Origin: Collinsella sp. CAG:166
GTDB taxonomy: Bacteria; Actinomycetota; Coriobacteriia; Coriobacteriales; Coriobacteriaceae
Length of the DNA stretch: 44,083 bases
Direction: 5' to 3'
Assembly (NCBI GenBank): GCA_000434535.1
Contig: FR878696.1
Span: forward strand, 24,182 to 68,264
Shown: positions 16,715-23,265 of the stretch, piece after piece
Layout of the letters: each line of letters opens with the position of its first letter
How positions within the stretch are numbered: position 1 is the first letter of the stretch
Notes under the pieces: model-generated
Databases searched by the model: none
Told to the model about the DNA's origin: nothing
What the model saw: only the letters and a program-made list of their open reading frames with translations
Position numbers and translations under genes: made by a program

Positions 16715-17631
16715 TCGAAAGCACCTACCAGCTCGTTGATGTCCTTTACGCCCTGGGACTCGGCCCAGGCCTCGAGCTCATGCGCGATCTTGAGCGAAGC
16801 GCACGGATCGACGAAGTTGGCCATGCCGACCGACACGCAGGTGGCACCGGCCAGGATAAACTCAGCCGCATCCTCGCCGGTCATGACACCGCCGACACCG
16901 TTGATGGGGATATCGACGGCCTGGGCAACCTCCCAGACCATGCGCACGGCGATGTGGTGGCACAGCGGGCCCGAAAGGCCGCCCTTGGGCTTGGCCACGC
17001 GGGACTTGCGGGTATGGACGTCGATAGCCATGCCCTGGATGGAGTTGATGACTGAAAGGCCGTCGGCACCGGCAGCCTCGAGGGCCTTGGCAATCTCGGC
17101 GACGTTGACCGGCGCCATCTTCACGAACAGCGGCTTATCGGTCACCTTGCGGCAGGCAGCCATAACGGAAGAGGCGCCCTCGGGCGTGGAGCCCATGGCG
17201 GCACCGCCGGCGGCGATATTAGGGCAGCTCACGTTGATCTCGTAGCCGGCAGCCCAGGGGCACAGCTCGACATACATCTCTAGTGCGCGGACAAACTCGT
17301 CAACGGAGTGGCCGGCAACCTGGCAGATGACCTGGCAACCGTCCTTGGAGAGCTGCTCCAGCCACGGACCGGACTCACGGGCAAAGGCAGCCACGCCAGG
17401 GTTCTGAAGGCCCACGGAGTTGATCATGCCGCCGGGAATCTCGGCCATACGGGGCGCGGGGTTGCCGGGCCAGGGCTCGGCAGCGCAACCCTTGGTGGTG
17501 ATGGCGCCCAGCTGGGAGACATCGAAGAAGTTCTGGAACTGCCAACCGTAGCCAAAGGTACCGGCTGCGGTGTTGATGGGGTTCTGCATCTTGACGCCGC
17601 CGAAATCGACGGCCATGTTCACGGTACCCAC
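16708..17631 (-). CDS. pyrD: Dihydroorotate dehydrogenase 1B, catalytic subunit
   Basis: FMN subunit of the class 1B enzyme, oxidising dihydroorotate to orotate and passing electrons through PyrK to NAD+. Signatures include NPINTAAGTFGYGW, the active-site loop NVSCPNI with its catalytic Cys, and the FMN phosphate site NGVGGV. The pairing with pyrK supports class 1B over class 2. The start is uncertain among GTG 17631, which shares a base with the pyrK stop (TAGTG), GTG 17622 and ATG 17616. I chose 17631 (307 residues) for the coupling. The C terminus overlaps pyrF by 7 bp. Confidence 0.94.
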   Translation of the reverse strand: MGTVNMAVDFGGVKMQNPINTAAGTFGYGWQFQNFFDVSQLGAITTKGCAAEPWPGNPAPRMAEIPGGMINSVGLQNPGVAAFARESGPWLEQLSKDGCQVICQVAGHSVDEFVRALEMYVELCPWAAGYEINVSCPNIAAGGAAMGSTPEGASSVMAACRKVTDKPLFVKMAPVNVAEIAKALEAAGADGLSVINSIQGMAIDVHTRKSRVAKPKGGLSGPLCHHIAVRMVWEVAQAVDIPINGVGGVMTGEDAAEFILAGATCVSVGMANFVDPCASLKIAHELEAWAESQGVKDINELVGAFEC

Positions 17632-18422
17632 TAGAAGACCACCACCTTGGAAGCATCGAACACGGGGCCGCACATGCAAGCACCCTTCATACCGTCGACC
17701 GTCTCGACATTGCAGGTGTTGCAGGCGCCAAAGCCACAGCTCATCATCCGCTCGAGCGATACCTCACAGTATGCACCGGCCTCGGCGGCAGCGGCGGCGA
17801 CCTTCTTCATCATGACGGCGGGGCCGCAGCTGGCGACGTAGTCGTAGCCGCCCTCACCGAGCAACTCGGCGGCAGGATCGGTGCAGAAACCGTGCATGCC
17901 GAGCGAACCGTCGTCGGTGCACACATTGACCGTGGCGCCCAGCGCGCGGAACTCGTCGATGCCCACGGCCTTGGAAGCGGTGCCAAAGCCCAGGCACACG
18001 TCGACATCCACGCCCTGCTCGGCAAGCTTGCCGGCGAGGCAGAGCACGGGCGGAACGCCGATGCCGCCCGCCACGAGCAGCGCCTTCCTGGTGCCCTCGG
18101 GAACAAGCCAGCCGCGGCCGCCAGGGCCCAACAGGTTGGACTTGGAGCCGGGGGCCATCTGCGACAGACGACGGGTGTCGTCACCCACGACGGCGTACCA
18201 CAGCTCGACGGTGCCGGCCTGGGCGTCGGCGCGATAGAAGCTCAGGGGCACGCGAAGCAGCGAAGACGCATCGCCGGGCACGGCAATGTTCACAAACTGA
18301 CCGGGCTTGAGCGCACTTGCAAGCTTGGGGGCCGAGATGACGAGCGAGAAGATGCCGTCGGCGATCTCCTGGTTCGAGACGACCTCGAAGTCGTGCATGC
18401 GTGCAGTGGAAGGTGTGGGCAT
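17631..18422 (-). CDS. pyrK: Dihydroorotate dehydrogenase electron transfer subunit
   Basis: FAD and 2Fe-2S protein that carries electrons from PyrD to NAD+. An FAD-binding beta-barrel comes first (RVPLSFYR), then an NAD-binding domain (VAGGIGVPP). Near the C terminus, Cys residues in MSCGFGACNTC and a later GACMCGPVF ligate the 2Fe-2S cluster. The 263-residue length is normal. The start is ATG 18422 with TTGGAG five bases upstream. It is 92 bp downstream of pyrC, the only sizeable gap within the operon, and that gap contains a hairpin. Confidence 0.95.
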   Translation of the reverse strand: MPTPSTARMHDFEVVSNQEIADGIFSLVISAPKLASALKPGQFVNIAVPGDASSLLRVPLSFYRADAQAGTVELWYAVVGDDTRRLSQMAPGSKSNLLGPGGRGWLVPEGTRKALLVAGGIGVPPVLCLAGKLAEQGVDVDVCLGFGTASKAVGIDEFRALGATVNVCTDDGSLGMHGFCTDPAAELLGEGGYDYVASCGPAVMMKKVAAAAAEAGAYCEVSLERMMSCGFGACNTCNVETVDGMKGACMCGPVFDASKVVVF

Positions 18423-18469
18423 AGACGCTCCAATCCCCCATGCGATTGCATGGTCAAAACGAACAGAAA

Positions 18470-18494
18470 GCGCGGCACCGCAAGGGCACCGCGC
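18470..18494 (-). terminator. Hairpin between pyrC and pyrK
   Basis: GC-rich hairpin: a 6-bp outer stem (18470-18475 with 18489-18494), two mismatches and two further G-C pairs around a 5-nt loop, followed on the minus strand by TTTCTGTT. It could act as a partial terminator that lowers pyrKDF expression relative to pyrBC, or as an mRNA-stabilising 3' end. Confidence 0.4.
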
Positions 18495-18514
18495 ACAAAA
18501 GCGATAAGGCTATG

Positions 18515-19804
18515 CTAGCAGATGCAGCCGTCGGCAAGCGTCTGCTTACCGCCGACAAACACATCGGTGGCACGACCGGTAAGCGTGCGGCCGGCGAAAC
18601 CGGAGTTCTCGGCGCGCGACTCGTAACCGTCCTCGCCAACCGTCCAGGTTGCGGAGGGGTCGAACACGGTCAGGTCGGCAACAGAGCCCGCCTTGACCTG
18701 AACCTGGTCGAGGCCCAGGATCTCACGCGGCTTGATGGCCATGAGCTCGACCATACGGCCCATGCTCATCTTGCCCGTGTTGACCAGCTCGGTGAGTACG
18801 AGCGACAGCGAGGTCTCGAGACCGATCATGCCAAAGGGCGCAAGCTCGAACTCGCGGGCCTTCTCCCACGGGGTGTGGGGAGCGTGATCGGTGACGATAA
18901 CGTCGACGGTACCGTCGATGACGCCCTGACGAATGGCCTCGGCGTCCTCGTCGGTGCGCAGCGGCGGATTGACCTTGAGCGAGGTGTTGTAGGTCTCGTC
19001 CAAGTCGTTCTCGGTCAGGAACATGTGGTGCGGGGTGGCCTCGCAGGTCACCTGGACACCGGCGGCCTTACCGGCACGCACGAGCTCGAGACCGTGAGCG
19101 GTGGAGATGTGCTGGATGTGCAGCTTGGCACCGGTCAGCTTGGCGATCTCGATGTCGCGGGCGATCTGAAGCTCCTCGCCGGCAGCCGGCCAACCCTCGA
19201 GGGCCAGACGGGTCGAGACCTTACCCTCGTTGATCTGGCCGTGGCCGACCAGGTCCTCGTCCTGGCAGTGGCTCATGAAGACCTTGCCGAACATCTTGCC
19301 GTAGTCCATGCAGCGACGGAGCATGCCCGCGCCCTGCACGCCGCGACCGTCATCGGTGAAGGCGACGGCGCCGTGGGCGACCATATCGCCCATCTCGGAC
19401 ATGGCCTCGCCCTTAAGACCGCGGGTCATGGCGCCCGACGGATAGACGCGGCAGTGGCCGACCTCGGCAGCGCGGGACTTGACGAACTCCACGACGGTAC
19501 CGTTATCGGTGACGGGATCGGTGTTGGGCATGGAGCACACGCCGGTAAAGCCGCCCTTTGCAGCTGCGCGGGTGCCGCTCTCGATGTCCTCTTTGACCTC
19601 GTAGCCGGGCTCGCGAAGGTGAACGTGCATATCCACCAGGCCGGGGACGAGGTACTTGCCGGAAAGGTCGCGGACCTCGGCTCCCTCGACGGCGAGATTC
19701 TCGCCGACCTCGGCGATCTTGTCGCCGTCAATCAGGACGTCAACGACACCGTCAAGCTCGACGGACGGGTCGACGACGTGGGCATTCTTAAGAAGCAAGG
19801 CCAT
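18515..19804 (-). CDS. pyrC: Dihydroorotase
   Basis: Zinc amidohydrolase that cyclises carbamoyl-aspartate to dihydroorotate. Metal-binding HVHLREPG is at 60-67. Later conserved elements include SHCQDEDL, HISTAHGLELVR and VTDHAPHTPWEK. Its 429 residues fit the class I (long) dihydroorotases found beside pyrB. The start is ATG 19804 with GGAGG eight bases upstream; it lies 17 bp inside the end of pyrB, so the two are coupled. Confidence 0.96.
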   Translation of the reverse strand: MALLLKNAHVVDPSVELDGVVDVLIDGDKIAEVGENLAVEGAEVRDLSGKYLVPGLVDMHVHLREPGYEVKEDIESGTRAAAKGGFTGVCSMPNTDPVTDNGTVVEFVKSRAAEVGHCRVYPSGAMTRGLKGEAMSEMGDMVAHGAVAFTDDGRGVQGAGMLRRCMDYGKMFGKVFMSHCQDEDLVGHGQINEGKVSTRLALEGWPAAGEELQIARDIEIAKLTGAKLHIQHISTAHGLELVRAGKAAGVQVTCEATPHHMFLTENDLDETYNTSLKVNPPLRTDEDAEAIRQGVIDGTVDVIVTDHAPHTPWEKAREFELAPFGMIGLETSLSLVLTELVNTGKMSMGRMVELMAIKPREILGLDQVQVKAGSVADLTVFDPSATWTVGEDGYESRAENSGFAGRTLTGRATDVFVGGKQTLADGCIC

Positions 19805-20732
19805 TATCGGCACCTCCAAGCAGCAGATACAGGATAGCCATACGCACGCAGATACCGGCGTAGACCTGCTCCAGGATGACGGAGCGTTGCGGGTGGTCGG
19901 CCATATAGGAGTCGAACTCGACGCCGCGGTTGATGGGGCCCGGGTGGCAGATGATCGCGTCGGGCTTCATGAGCTTCTCGCGGTCCTTGGTCAGGCCGAA
20001 GAGCTTGTGGTACTCGCGAATGGTCGGGAACGGGGCACCCTCGAGGCGCTCCTGCTGCACGCGCAGCATGTAGACGACGTCCAGCTCGGGCAGGACGGAA
20101 TCGAGGTCGCTCGTCACGTGGTCGCAGCCCAGGACCTCGGGCGACGGCGGCAGCAGCGTGCCGGGGGCGACGGCGTAGGTCTCGCAGCCCATGATCTTAA
20201 GGGCGGGGATCAGCGAGCCGCAAACGCGGGAGTGGGAGATGTCGCCCACGACGGCGACCTTCAGACCGTGGAAGTCACCCTTGTGCTCCCAGATGGTGTA
20301 CAGGTCGAGCAGGGCCTGCGTGGGGTGGTTATGCTTACCGTCACCGGCGCAGATAACACTCGCGGGCGAATTCTGCGTGACGATGTAGGGAGCGCCGGCG
20401 TGCTTGTCGCGCACGACGATGCAGTCAATCTTGTAGGCGTTGAGGGTCTCGACGGTGTCGACGAGGCTCTCGCCCTTGACCGTGGAGGTCGAGGAGCCGC
20501 CAAAGTTGAGGCTGTCGGCCGAAAGACGCTTCTCGGCGAGCTCGAAGGAGCTGCGGGTGCGCGTCGAGGGCTCGTTGAACATGTTGACGATGGTCTTGCC
20601 CTTGAGCGTGGGGACCTTCTTGATCGCACGCTCGTTGACCTCGGAGAACGCCTTGGCGGTCTCGAGGATGAGCTTGATGTCCTCTTCGGAGTACTCGGTA
20701 ATGTCGATCAGGTGCTTATGGTTGAACGCCAC
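19788..20732 (-). CDS. pyrB: Aspartate carbamoyltransferase catalytic chain
   Basis: Committed step of pyrimidine synthesis: carbamoyl phosphate plus aspartate to carbamoyl-aspartate. Carbamoyl-phosphate binding STRTR is at 56-60 and GDGKHNHPTQALLDL near 129-143. The 314 residues match the PyrR-regulated Gram-positive type, and no pyrI regulatory chain gene adjoins. The GTG at 20744 sits on top of the GGGAGG ribosome-binding site, so I prefer GTG 20732 (11 bases after GGAGG). It begins 5 bp after the pyrR stop and overlaps pyrC by 17 bp. Confidence 0.94.
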   Translation of the reverse strand: MAFNHKHLIDITEYSEEDIKLILETAKAFSEVNERAIKKVPTLKGKTIVNMFNEPSTRTRSSFELAEKRLSADSLNFGGSSTSTVKGESLVDTVETLNAYKIDCIVVRDKHAGAPYIVTQNSPASVICAGDGKHNHPTQALLDLYTIWEHKGDFHGLKVAVVGDISHSRVCGSLIPALKIMGCETYAVAPGTLLPPSPEVLGCDHVTSDLDSVLPELDVVYMLRVQQERLEGAPFPTIREYHKLFGLTKDREKLMKPDAIICHPGPINRGVEFDSYMADHPQRSVILEQVYAGICVRMAILYLLLGGADNGLAS

Positions 20733-20736
20733 GGTA

Positions 20737-21321
20737 CTACTCACCTCCCAGCGGCGCGGAGCCCACGTGGGAACCCGGCGCGACGTCGTTAATCTCGACG
20801 GCTGTGTGGCCGTCGACTTCCTTCATATATAGGTGCACGTTCTCCTCATGCGACGAGGGAACGTTCTTGCCGACAAAGTCCGGCGAGATGGGGAGCTCGC
20901 GGTGACCGCGGTCAACGAGAACTGCCAGCTCAATACGGCTCGGACGGCCCAGGTCCATGACGGCGTCGAGAGCGGCGCGGATGGTACGACCCGTGTACAG
21001 GATGTCGTCCACCAGCACGACGCGCTTGCCGTCGACGCTGAAGGGAATGTTGGTAGCGTGGATCGCGGGAGCGAAATTGGTCGCATAGTCATCGCGGTAG
21101 AAGCTGATGTCCAGGCTGCCGAGCGGAACGTCGACGCCCTCGATCTCCTTGATCTCCTCGGCGAGCTTCTTTGCCAGAAGGTCGCCGCGCGTGACGATGC
21201 CGACCAGAGCGAGGTCTTCACAGCCCTCGTTGCGCTCGAGAATCTCGTGCGCGATGCGGGTCATCGCTCGGTTGACGGCGGTCTCGTCCATGATGACCGC
21301 CTTGGGGGAAGTCGTGCCCAT
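20737..21321 (-). CDS. pyrR: PyrR bifunctional regulator / uracil phosphoribosyltransferase
   Basis: RNA-binding attenuation protein that senses UMP/UTP, and usually also a weak uracil phosphoribosyltransferase. The PRPP-binding loop VVLVDDILYTGRT is at 101-113; IVTRGDLLAKKLA and LVDRGHRELPI are further family signatures. It has 194 residues. The start is ATG 21321 with AAGGAG upstream. It leads the pyr operon, and the leader just upstream folds into competing antiterminator and terminator hairpins, so it probably controls its own transcript. Confidence 0.95.
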   Translation of the reverse strand: MGTTSPKAVIMDETAVNRAMTRIAHEILERNEGCEDLALVGIVTRGDLLAKKLAEEIKEIEGVDVPLGSLDISFYRDDYATNFAPAIHATNIPFSVDGKRVVLVDDILYTGRTIRAALDAVMDLGRPSRIELAVLVDRGHRELPISPDFVGKNVPSSHEENVHLYMKEVDGHTAVEINDVAPGSHVGSAPLGGE

Positions 21322-21360
21322 CGATCTCCTTCCTCACATGTCTTGACTGCTGACACAGTC

Positions 21361-21449
21361 AAAAAAATAGATGCCCGACCGCTCAAAGCGGACCAGACAC
21401 CCACAGGAAGGGCTGCTCTTTGGCAGCAATGTAATTCCATGTGGGTATC
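21361..21449 (-). promoter_or_regulatory. PyrR-type transcription attenuator of the pyr operon
   Basis: Read on the minus strand, three elements appear in order. An antiterminator pairs 21449-21440 with 21405-21396 (10 bp). Inside it, hairpin 21427-21412 has a CAAAGA hexaloop on a GCUGC/GCAGC stem, close to the PyrR-recognised CAGAGA loop. A terminator hairpin (21402-21370) ends in a T-run at 21369-21361. The right arm of the antiterminator shares bases 21396-21402 with the terminator, so the two exclude each other. This is the Bacillus pyr logic: PyrR-UMP binding should favour termination. The hexaloop differs from the consensus at one base. Confidence 0.72.
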
Positions 21450-21708
21450 TCGTACCCCTTTAATGGTCAAGGGATAGTGTAGCCAACCTCGAGCTTAATT
21501 GCGAGCATAAATACAGAGCAATCCGTAAACGGAGCCCAATGCTCCATAAACCTATATATATTTGTGGGACGAGCTTGAAAACGCGCGCACGAGCTGGCAT
21601 AATCCCCTCTGCTGCACGCAAATCGGATCTACGTCCAGGGCCGTGGCGTGAGCACTATCGCCAAAAGAGGAATATCTCTGTGTAGATTACGCACAGGGAG
21701 CTGCTTCT
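21450..21708. other. Divergent pyrR-rpmB intergenic region, no gene seen
   Basis: About 260 bp between the pyr attenuator (transcribed left) and the rpmB promoter (transcribed right). The pyr promoter must lie here, but I see no minus-strand -35/-10 pair good enough to call. No coding or RNA gene signature is visible. Confidence 0.5.
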
Positions 21709-21709
21709 G

Positions 21710-21718
21710 TGCTATAGT
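21710..21718 (+). promoter_or_regulatory. Extended -10 promoter of rpmB
   Basis: TGCTATAGT with the TATAGT hexamer at 21713-21718, 55 bp upstream of the rpmB ATG. Identical to the rpsT promoter core on the other strand. The -35 region is weak. Confidence 0.65.
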
Positions 21719-21772
21719 TCAGGCTTGTTTGTTAACGCGACATGTTCGTTTGTCGCCCAAGGAGGGTCAGTT

Positions 21773-21961
21773 ATGTCCAAAGTTTGCGAAGTTTGCGGTA
21801 AGCACCCCGTTGCCGGTCGCTCCATCAGCCACTCTCACCGCGTCACCAACCGTAAGTTCCGCCCCAACATCCAGCGCGTCTACGTCGTCGTCGATGGTCA
21901 CCGTCGCAAGATGAACGTTTGCTCCACCTGCCTCAAGTCCGGCAAGGTTGCGCGCTCCTAA
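21773..21961 (+). CDS. rpmB: 50S ribosomal protein L28
   Basis: Large-subunit protein of 62 residues. It keeps the L28 signatures CGKHPVAGRSISHSHRVTNRKFRPN and ends KSGKVARS. Two CxxC pairs (VCEVC at 4-8 and VCSTC near 49-53) mark it as the zinc-binding C+ form. In organisms with both forms, a C- paralogue is often made under zinc limitation; none is in this window. The start is ATG 21773 with GGAGGG upstream. Monocistronic, with its own promoter and terminator. Confidence 0.96.
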   Translation: MSKVCEVCGKHPVAGRSISHSHRVTNRKFRPNIQRVYVVVDGHRRKMNVCSTCLKSGKVARS

Positions 21962-22029
21962 ATAAGGTCTTACCAACAAGTACCTCGGACTCTCCGGGTC
22001 AAAGACCTCGCGTTCATATAGAACTTACC

Positions 22030-22062
22030 AAAGCCGCCCTCCCCTACAGAGGGCGGCTTTTT
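22030..22062 (+). terminator. Terminator after rpmB
   Basis: Perfect 12-bp stem (22030-22041 with 22049-22060) and a 7-nt loop, followed by T residues. The left repeat of the RAYT element starts immediately after, at 22064. Confidence 0.92.
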
Positions 22063-22063
22063 G

Positions 22064-22120
22064 CACTCATTGGGGACAGACTTACATGAGTGTTTTCACG
22101 CATTGGGGACAGACATGACG
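22064..22120 (+). repeat. Left REP pair of the RAYT element
   Basis: First unit: CACTCAT (22064-22070), a 15-nt loop starting TGGGGACAGAC, and ATGAGTG (22086-22092), a 7-bp hairpin. After an 8-nt spacer comes a partial second copy, CATTGGGGACAGACATGA at 22101-22118. The whole block recurs in reverse complement at 23062-23116. Confidence 0.8.
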
Positions 22121-22157
22121 CACGAATGCGGCGCACCGACTGGCTCCGGCCCCTGCC

Positions 22158-22934
22158 TCACGCAGCATCCTTCCAGCCTGCAGTTGCCTTGGTCACGCTC
22201 GTGGCGCCGATACCGGTGATACGGGCAATTTGCTTAACCGTGAGATGTGCCCGCCTGAGCCTCAGCAGGCAGGCATCGCGTTCGGGGCGTGGCAGGGCTT
22301 TGAGCAGTGCAGGATCTATGCTCGGCAGAACTTCGCGCGCAACGGAAAGGGCCTCCTCATCGGGGATCCGCCGGCGTGGAAGAACCTCCATTGACCAGAT
22401 GCGCCCGGCAACTTCCTCGAGATGCTCGCAATAGCAACGGGAGCCACCGACAATATCGAGCATAGGGGCCGCATCACAGATGTCAAAGGGATCATAGCCC
22501 AGCTGGTATGCCCTAAAGCTTGACCAGCGGTATGCTTCGAGAGAGTCAATCGCACCTTTCACAGGATTGAGATGGATATAATCGAGTAGCTGCACCGCCT
22601 GTGTGTCTGACTCAACCGCAACACGCGAATAGCGATTGTCAAACAGATGGCCCGTTCTTCCCGTTTTCCCATTGAAATACTTAGCATACGCCGTCAGTGC
22701 GCACTGCATTGCCTTTGAAAGGTTGTCATATGGGTCATCAACCATCAAATGGAAGTGGTTGTCCATAAGGCACCAAGCCAACACTGCCACGTCATGGCGC
22801 GCAAACCTGTCCGAGATATCCGATAAGAAACGATATCGGTCAGAGTCATCTTCAAAAATAATCTGTTTGGAGTTGCCACGGTCAAAGACGTGGTAATAGC
22901 CGGTGAGCGAAACGGCACGGGCGCATCGAGGCAT
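22158..22934 (-). CDS. REP-associated tyrosine transposase (RAYT, Y1_Tnp family)
   Basis: IS200-like HUH transposase of the TnpA-REP group, thought to cut and move REP hairpins as single strands. Signatures are YYHVFDRGNSKQIIF (13-27), the HUH pair H60-F-H62 in WCLMDNHFHLMVDD, a GRTGHLFDNRYSR stretch (92-104) and YIHLNPVKG (119-127). The catalytic tyrosine is probably in the central domain, but I cannot fix which one without an alignment. An added C-terminal tail (about 215-255) resembles a helix-turn-helix (LTVKQIARITGIGATSVTKA). 258 residues, apparently intact. The start is ATG 22934 with AGGAGAG upstream. Flanked by inverted REP pairs. Confidence 0.9.
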   Translation of the reverse strand: MPRCARAVSLTGYYHVFDRGNSKQIIFEDDSDRYRFLSDISDRFARHDVAVLAWCLMDNHFHLMVDDPYDNLSKAMQCALTAYAKYFNGKTGRTGHLFDNRYSRVAVESDTQAVQLLDYIHLNPVKGAIDSLEAYRWSSFRAYQLGYDPFDICDAAPMLDIVGGSRCYCEHLEEVAGRIWSMEVLPRRRIPDEEALSVAREVLPSIDPALLKALPRPERDACLLRLRRAHLTVKQIARITGIGATSVTKATAGWKDAA

Positions 22935-23061
22935 AAATCTCTCCTTTCAAAACTGAACAGGCAACACCTAAAAGGAGAGAAGGAACGCGAAATGCTGAGC
23001 CTGTGATCTATTTATATCCAATGAGCGGCAAAAACAGGCCCAGAACGGCAAAATGGCAAAT

Positions 23062-23116
23062 CGATGTCTGTCCCCAATGAGTGGAAGCACTCATGTAAGT
23101 CTGTCCCCAATGAGCG
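23062..23116 (-). repeat. Right REP pair of the RAYT element
   Basis: Reverse-complement counterpart of 22064-22120. The full hairpin is CACTCAT (23088-23094), a 15-nt loop and ATGAGCG (23110-23116), with one stem position changed. The partial copy lies at 23064-23083. The rest of the 331-bp gap between the transposase and adhE (22935-23061) shows no gene. Confidence 0.8.
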
Positions 23117-23143
23117 GGGCGATGCATTGGGCATAGTTTTAGT

Positions 23144-23155
23144 TGAAACGGTTCA
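23144..23155. promoter_or_regulatory. Palindromic operator-like site upstream of adhE
   Basis: TGAAACGGTTCA: arms TGAA/TTCA are a perfect inverted repeat around a central CG, like LacI/GalR-family operators. A second inverted pair, TTCA-N6-TGAA, overlaps at 23152-23165. It lies about 65 bp upstream of the adhE -10 element. It lacks the TTGTGAA/TTCACAA arms expected of a Rex redox operator. Function is inference. Confidence 0.35.
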
Positions 23156-23216
23156 TTTGATTGAAGCGTTTTAGTTTGTCTTTTACGGGAATCTGACCGT
23201 TCACCGAATTATTTCT

Positions 23217-23225
23217 TGCTATCAT
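23217..23225 (+). promoter_or_regulatory. Extended -10 promoter of adhE
   Basis: TGCTATCAT with TATCAT at 23220-23225, 41 bp upstream of the ATG. The TGC extension matches the other promoters in this window; the -35 region is poor. Confidence 0.6.
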
Positions 23226-23265
23226 GCAAGGCGTAGGGTAAATCTCCGATCGCAAGGAGACACAA

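Larger units (their letters stand above)
22064..23116. mobile_element. RAYT element bounded by inverted REP pairs
   Basis: A 1053-bp unit made of a REP-associated tyrosine transposase gene with about 55-bp inverted repeats at both ends (22064-22120 and 23062-23116). The repeats differ at only a few positions. Each contains one full REP hairpin and a second partial copy. No target-site duplication is evident, as expected for HUH-type single-strand elements. It sits between the rpmB terminator and the adhE promoter, leaving both genes intact. Confidence 0.75.

Noticed and set aside
22064..22120. CRISPR-like repeats
   Set aside because: Only two diverged copies per side with an 8-nt spacer, in inverted orientation around a RAYT gene; no array and no cas genes in the window.
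23144..23155. Rex redox operator before adhE
   Set aside because: Arms are TGAA/TTCA without the outer TTG/CAA needed for a Rex site; described instead as a LacI-like palindrome of unknown function.
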